Below are positions 26,867-29,812 of a stretch of 29,812 nt of DNA, in pieces. This DNA is from JBMNQS01 sp050944255 (GTDB taxonomy: Bacteria; Bacillota; Clostridia; Christensenellales; Maliibacteriaceae), in NCBI GenBank assembly GCA_050944255.1, contig JBMNQS010000022.1, positions 1 to 29,812 of the forward strand, given 5' to 3'. How positions within the stretch are numbered: the stretch's first letter is position 1; each line of letters begins with the position of its first letter. The notes beneath the pieces were generated by a model. It did no database searches and was not told where the DNA came from. It worked only from the letters and a program-made list of their open reading frames with translations. Made by a program: the position numbers and the translations under genes.

Positions 26867-27019
26867 TCTGAACGGTACGATAAGGCCTTTGCCCGCGGCC
26901 CGTGCGTTTTGGGACGCGCACAGGGAGTTGCCCGACGGACAAAGCCTGCATCCAGCCGCTTTGGCATGCCCTGAAACGGCGTGCGTCATGAATTTAAAAA
27001 ATTTTAAGGAGGGTGCGCC

Positions 27020-27490
27020 ATGCCCAGACGTGGTTCAATACCCAAACGTGAAGTGCTGCCCGATCCTATATACGGCAACACGGTCGTGACTAAACTGATC
27101 AACAACGTCATGCTCGACGGCAAGCGCGGCACTGCGCAGCGCATCTGCTACGAGGCCTTTGAGCAGATCGAAAATAAGACGGGCCGTCCCGCCATGGAAG
27201 TGTTCGACGACTGCATGACGAACATTCTTCCCGTGCTGGAGACCAAGAGCCGCAGAGTCGGCGGGCAGAACTACCAGGTTCCCCTGGAGATCCGTCCCGA
27301 ACGCCGCCAGACGCTGGCCCTTCGCTGGCTGGTGGATTTTGCCAGGAAGCGTTCGGAAAGGACCATGAATGAGCGCCTGGCCGGCGAGATACTGGACGCG
27401 GCCAACAACACCGGGAGTACCGTCAAGAGAAAAGAAGATGTCCACCGCATGGCCGAAGCCAACAAGGCGTTCGCCCATTTCCGCTGGTAA
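27020..27490 (+). CDS. rpsG: 30S ribosomal protein S7
   Basis: A 156-residue protein that nucleates assembly of the 30S head by binding the 3' domain of 16S rRNA. Recognisable blocks are MPRRGSIPKREVLPDPIYGN, INNVMLDGKRGTAQRI, SRRVGGQNYQVPLEIRPERR and the C-terminal KKEDVHRMAEANKAFAHFRW-type segment. AAGGAGG at 27006-27012 sets the ATG. The 153-bp gap after rpsL is unusually long for this pair and contains imperfect GC-rich stems (for example around 26907-26930). In E. coli the corresponding gap binds S7 for autoregulation; whether this one does is unknown. Confidence 0.98.
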   Translation: MPRRGSIPKREVLPDPIYGNTVVTKLINNVMLDGKRGTAQRICYEAFEQIENKTGRPAMEVFDDCMTNILPVLETKSRRVGGQNYQVPLEIRPERRQTLALRWLVDFARKRSERTMNERLAGEILDAANNTGSTVKRKEDVHRMAEANKAFAHFRW

Positions 27491-27571
27491 GGGCATTCTA
27501 GAGAGAAGACGTGTATATTTGAAAGTATTCGCAAAGCATAGCTGTTACTTTAAAGGAGAGGAGGGAACCGT

Positions 27572-29647
27572 ATGAGCCGGCAATACGCGCTGGAAAACAC
27601 GCGCAATATCGGCATCATGGCCCACATTGACGCGGGAAAAACCACCACCACGGAGCGCATCTTGTACTATACGGGCAGGGTGCACCGCATGGGCGAAGTG
27701 CATGAGGGCGCCGCCACCATGGACTGGATGGTCCAGGAGCAGGAGCGGGGTATCACCATTACATCGGCGGCCACCACCGCCATATGGCACGATATCTGCA
27801 TCAACATCATCGATACGCCGGGCCACGTGGACTTTACCGTGGAAGTGGAGCGTTCCCTTCGCGTCCTTGACGGGGCCGTGGCGGTGTTCTGCGCCAAGGG
27901 CGGCGTGGAGCCCCAGAGCGAGACGGTCTGGCATCAGGCGGACAAGTACCGCGTGCCTAGGCTGGCCTACGTCAATAAGATGGACATCACCGGCGCGGAT
28001 TTCTACAACGTGGTGGACATGATGAAAGCCCGCCTGGGCGCTAACGCGGTGCCCATCCAGCTGCCCATCGGCAGCGAGGATACCTATCGCGGCCTTGTGG
28101 ACCTGATCGACATGAATGCGGTCATCTACAAGGACGACCTGAGCGCCCAGATGGAAATCGTCGAGATCCCCGAGGATATGAGGGAAAAGGCCCGGGAGTA
28201 CCGTTCCAACCTTTTGGAGAACCTGTGCGACTTTGACGAGGGGATCATGAACTGCTACCTGGAAGAAGAGGACGTCTCCAGAGACATGCTGGTGGCGGCC
28301 ATCCGCAAAGCCACCATCGCCGTGAAAATGACGCCGGTGGTCTGCGGCACCTCCTACAGGAACAAGGGCGTGCAGAAACTGCTGGACGCCATCGTGGAGT
28401 TTCTTCCCTCGCCGCTGGACATCCCCAGCATCGTGGGCTCCAAGCCCAGCGACCCCGAAGTGGAGGTGGAGCGCCACGCTTCGGATGAGGAGCCTTTTTC
28501 CGCGCTGGCCTTCAAGATCATGGCGGACCCCTACGTGGGCCGTCTGGCGTTCTTCAGGGTCTATTCGGGCAAGCTGACAAGCGGCTCCTACGTCTACAAC
28601 TCCACCCGGGGCAAGCGCGAGCGGGTAGGCCGCATCCTTCGGATGCACGCCAACCACCGCGAAGAGGTAGACACCATCTACGCCGGCGAAATCGCCGCCA
28701 TGGTGGGCCTGAAGGATACCGGTACCGGCGATACGCTCTGCGCCGAAAACGCGCAGATTGTGCTGGAATCCATGGAGTTCCCCGAACCGGTGATCCGCGT
28801 GGCCATCGAGCCTCGGACCAAGGCCGGCCAGGAGAAGATGTCCATGGCGCTGGTGCGCCTGGCCGAAGAGGACCCGACGTTTAAAACTTACACCGATGCG
28901 GAGACCGGCCAGACGATCATCGCCGGCATGGGTGAACTGCATCTTGAAATTATCGTGGACCGGTTGCTTCGCGAGTTCAAAGTCGAAGCCACCGTCGGTC
29001 AGCCCCAGGTGGCCTATCGCGAGAAACTCAAAAGCGCGGTGCGCGCCGAAGGCCGTTTCGTCCGCCAAAGCGGCGGTCACGGCCAGTACGGCCACTGCAT
29101 CGTGGAGTTTGAGCCGGGCGAACCGGGCAGCGGTTATCAATTTATCAACAAAGTGGTGGGCGGCAGCATTCCCAGGGAATACATCCCCGCGGTGGACGCC
29201 GGCATCCAGGAGGCGTCCAGAAGCGGCGCCATGGGCGGCTACGAGGTGATGGACTTCACCGCCACGTGCGTGGACGGCTCATACCACGATGTTGACTCAA
29301 GCGAAATGGCCTTTAAAGTGGCTGGCTCGCTGGCGTTCAAGGACGCCATGAAAAAGGCGGGCATGTCCCTTCTGGAGCCTGTGATGAAAGTCGAGATTGT
29401 GGTACCGGAAGACTACATGGGCGACGTGATGGGCAACCTGAACGGACGGCGCGGTCGCATAGAGGGCATGGAGGCCCGCGGCAACGCCCAGGTGATTGCC
29501 GCCGTAGTACCTTTGGCCGAAATGTTCGGCTACGCGACAGACCTTCGTTCCCGGACACAGGGCCGGGCCACCTTCACGATGCAGTTTTCGCATTACGAGC
29601 AGGTGCCCAAGTCCATTGCCCTGAAGGTCACAGGAAAGGAATCCTAA
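27572..29647 (+). CDS. fusA: Elongation factor G
   Basis: A 691-residue translocation GTPase. The P-loop is AHIDAGKTT (residues 17-25), switch II is DTPGH, and the guanine-specifying motif is NKMD. The G5-type block reads CGTSYRNKGVQ where CGSAFKNKGVQ is more common, a small departure. Domain II (ALAFKIMADPYVGRLAFFRVYSG), domain III (MGELHLEIIVDRL), domain IV (QSGGHGQYGHCIVEFEP) and domain V (GDVMGNLNGRRGRIEGME) follow in order, so the protein is complete. It looks like the housekeeping EF-G by position after rpsG and by sequence. AAAGGAGAGGAGGG at 27552-27565 gives a strong ribosome binding site. tuf follows after 56 bp. Confidence 0.98.
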   Translation: MSRQYALENTRNIGIMAHIDAGKTTTTERILYYTGRVHRMGEVHEGAATMDWMVQEQERGITITSAATTAIWHDICINIIDTPGHVDFTVEVERSLRVLDGAVAVFCAKGGVEPQSETVWHQADKYRVPRLAYVNKMDITGADFYNVVDMMKARLGANAVPIQLPIGSEDTYRGLVDLIDMNAVIYKDDLSAQMEIVEIPEDMREKAREYRSNLLENLCDFDEGIMNCYLEEEDVSRDMLVAAIRKATIAVKMTPVVCGTSYRNKGVQKLLDAIVEFLPSPLDIPSIVGSKPSDPEVEVERHASDEEPFSALAFKIMADPYVGRLAFFRVYSGKLTSGSYVYNSTRGKRERVGRILRMHANHREEVDTIYAGEIAAMVGLKDTGTGDTLCAENAQIVLESMEFPEPVIRVAIEPRTKAGQEKMSMALVRLAEEDPTFKTYTDAETGQTIIAGMGELHLEIIVDRLLREFKVEATVGQPQVAYREKLKSAVRAEGRFVRQSGGHGQYGHCIVEFEPGEPGSGYQFINKVVGGSIPREYIPAVDAGIQEASRSGAMGGYEVMDFTATCVDGSYHDVDSSEMAFKVAGSLAFKDAMKKAGMSLLEPVMKVEIVVPEDYMGDVMGNLNGRRGRIEGMEARGNAQVIAAVVPLAEMFGYATDLRSRTQGRATFTMQFSHYEQVPKSIALKVTGKES

Positions 29648-29703
29648 ACCCTTAAACGAGCCGGGAAGGTCCGGCGCCAGGAATTAAAAGGAGAGAGCAA
29701 GAG

Positions 29704-29812
29704 ATGGCAAAAGCGAAGTTTGAAAGAACGAAGCCGCATGTAAACATTGGAACGATCGGCCATGTGGACCATGGGAAGACGACGTTGACGGCGGCGATCA
29801 CAATGACGCTGG
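29704..29812 (+). CDS. tuf: Elongation factor Tu (3' end beyond window)
   Basis: The first 36 codons of EF-Tu are present. They include the invariant start MAKAKFERTKPHVNIGTIGHVDHGKTT-type sequence, with the GHVDHGKT P-loop at residues 20-27. AAAAGGAGAG at 29687-29696 is the ribosome binding site. The position after fusA is the classical one. Codon choice differs from the genes before it: of seven Thr codons six are ACG and none ACC, and GGA, GTA, AGA and TTG are used, whereas rpoB, rpoC and fusA favour ACC, GGC, GTG, CGC and CTG. Confidence 0.97.
   Translation, partial: MAKAKFERTKPHVNIGTIGHVDHGKTTLTAAITMTL

Overview
The window reads as a piece of chromosome from a GC-rich, anaerobic, gut-type member of the Clostridia. 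The evidence is strong AAGGAGG-type ribosome binding sites, textbook sigma-A promoters, a lipoprotein signal peptide, a ferredoxin-linked 2-oxoacid oxidoreductase of the strict-anaerobe kind, and RpoB, RpoC and EF-G sequences of Firmicutes type without the insertions seen in Proteobacteria. The exact genus cannot be named from sequence alone. All genes that can be supported lie on the + strand.

Layout. 1-2480: the 3' part of a diaminopimelate decarboxylase, then a flippase-like integral membrane protein closed by an intrinsic terminator. 2559-5214: a sigma-A promoter and a four-gene operon (ferredoxin, alpha, beta, gamma) for a 2-oxoacid:ferredoxin oxidoreductase. 5215-5649: 435 bp without a gene, made of clustered inverted repeats, including two oppositely oriented copies of one element whose hairpin stems differ in sequence but remain fully paired. 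5650-6339: a DUF2461 protein. 6402-13950: an apparent long operon with a 942-aa unrecognised Pro/Glu/Ala-rich protein, a 64-aa membrane protein, two tandem MFS transporters, a tartronate-semialdehyde-reductase-like dehydrogenase and a glutamate-5-kinase-like amino acid kinase, ended by a strong terminator. 13977-14736: a single lipoprotein gene with its own promoter and terminator, visibly AT-richer than its surroundings. 14831-18377: a small P-loop protein, threonine synthase, tryptophanyl-tRNA synthetase and a GNAT acetyltransferase. 18472-29812: rpoB, rpoC, rpsL, rpsG, fusA and the start of tuf.

The last block is the main housekeeping region: RNA polymerase beta and beta', ribosomal proteins S12 and S7, and elongation factors G and Tu. 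Its organisation is not the usual Firmicutes one. The rplK-rplA-rplJ-rplL genes are not upstream of rpoB, and the L7Ae-like gene often found between rpoC and rpsL is absent. Instead rpoB and rpsL each have a perfect-consensus promoter (TTGACA, 17 bp, TATAAT) and a leader of over 100 nt; the rpoB leader is about 275 nt and contains a possible 34-codon basic ORF.

No CRISPR array, phage, insertion sequence, tRNA or rRNA was seen. There is no clear sign of a new defence or metabolic system. The most noteworthy items are the covarying intergenic repeat pair, the 942-aa protein with its small membrane neighbour, the garR/amino-acid-kinase pair, and the leaders of rpoB and rpsL.
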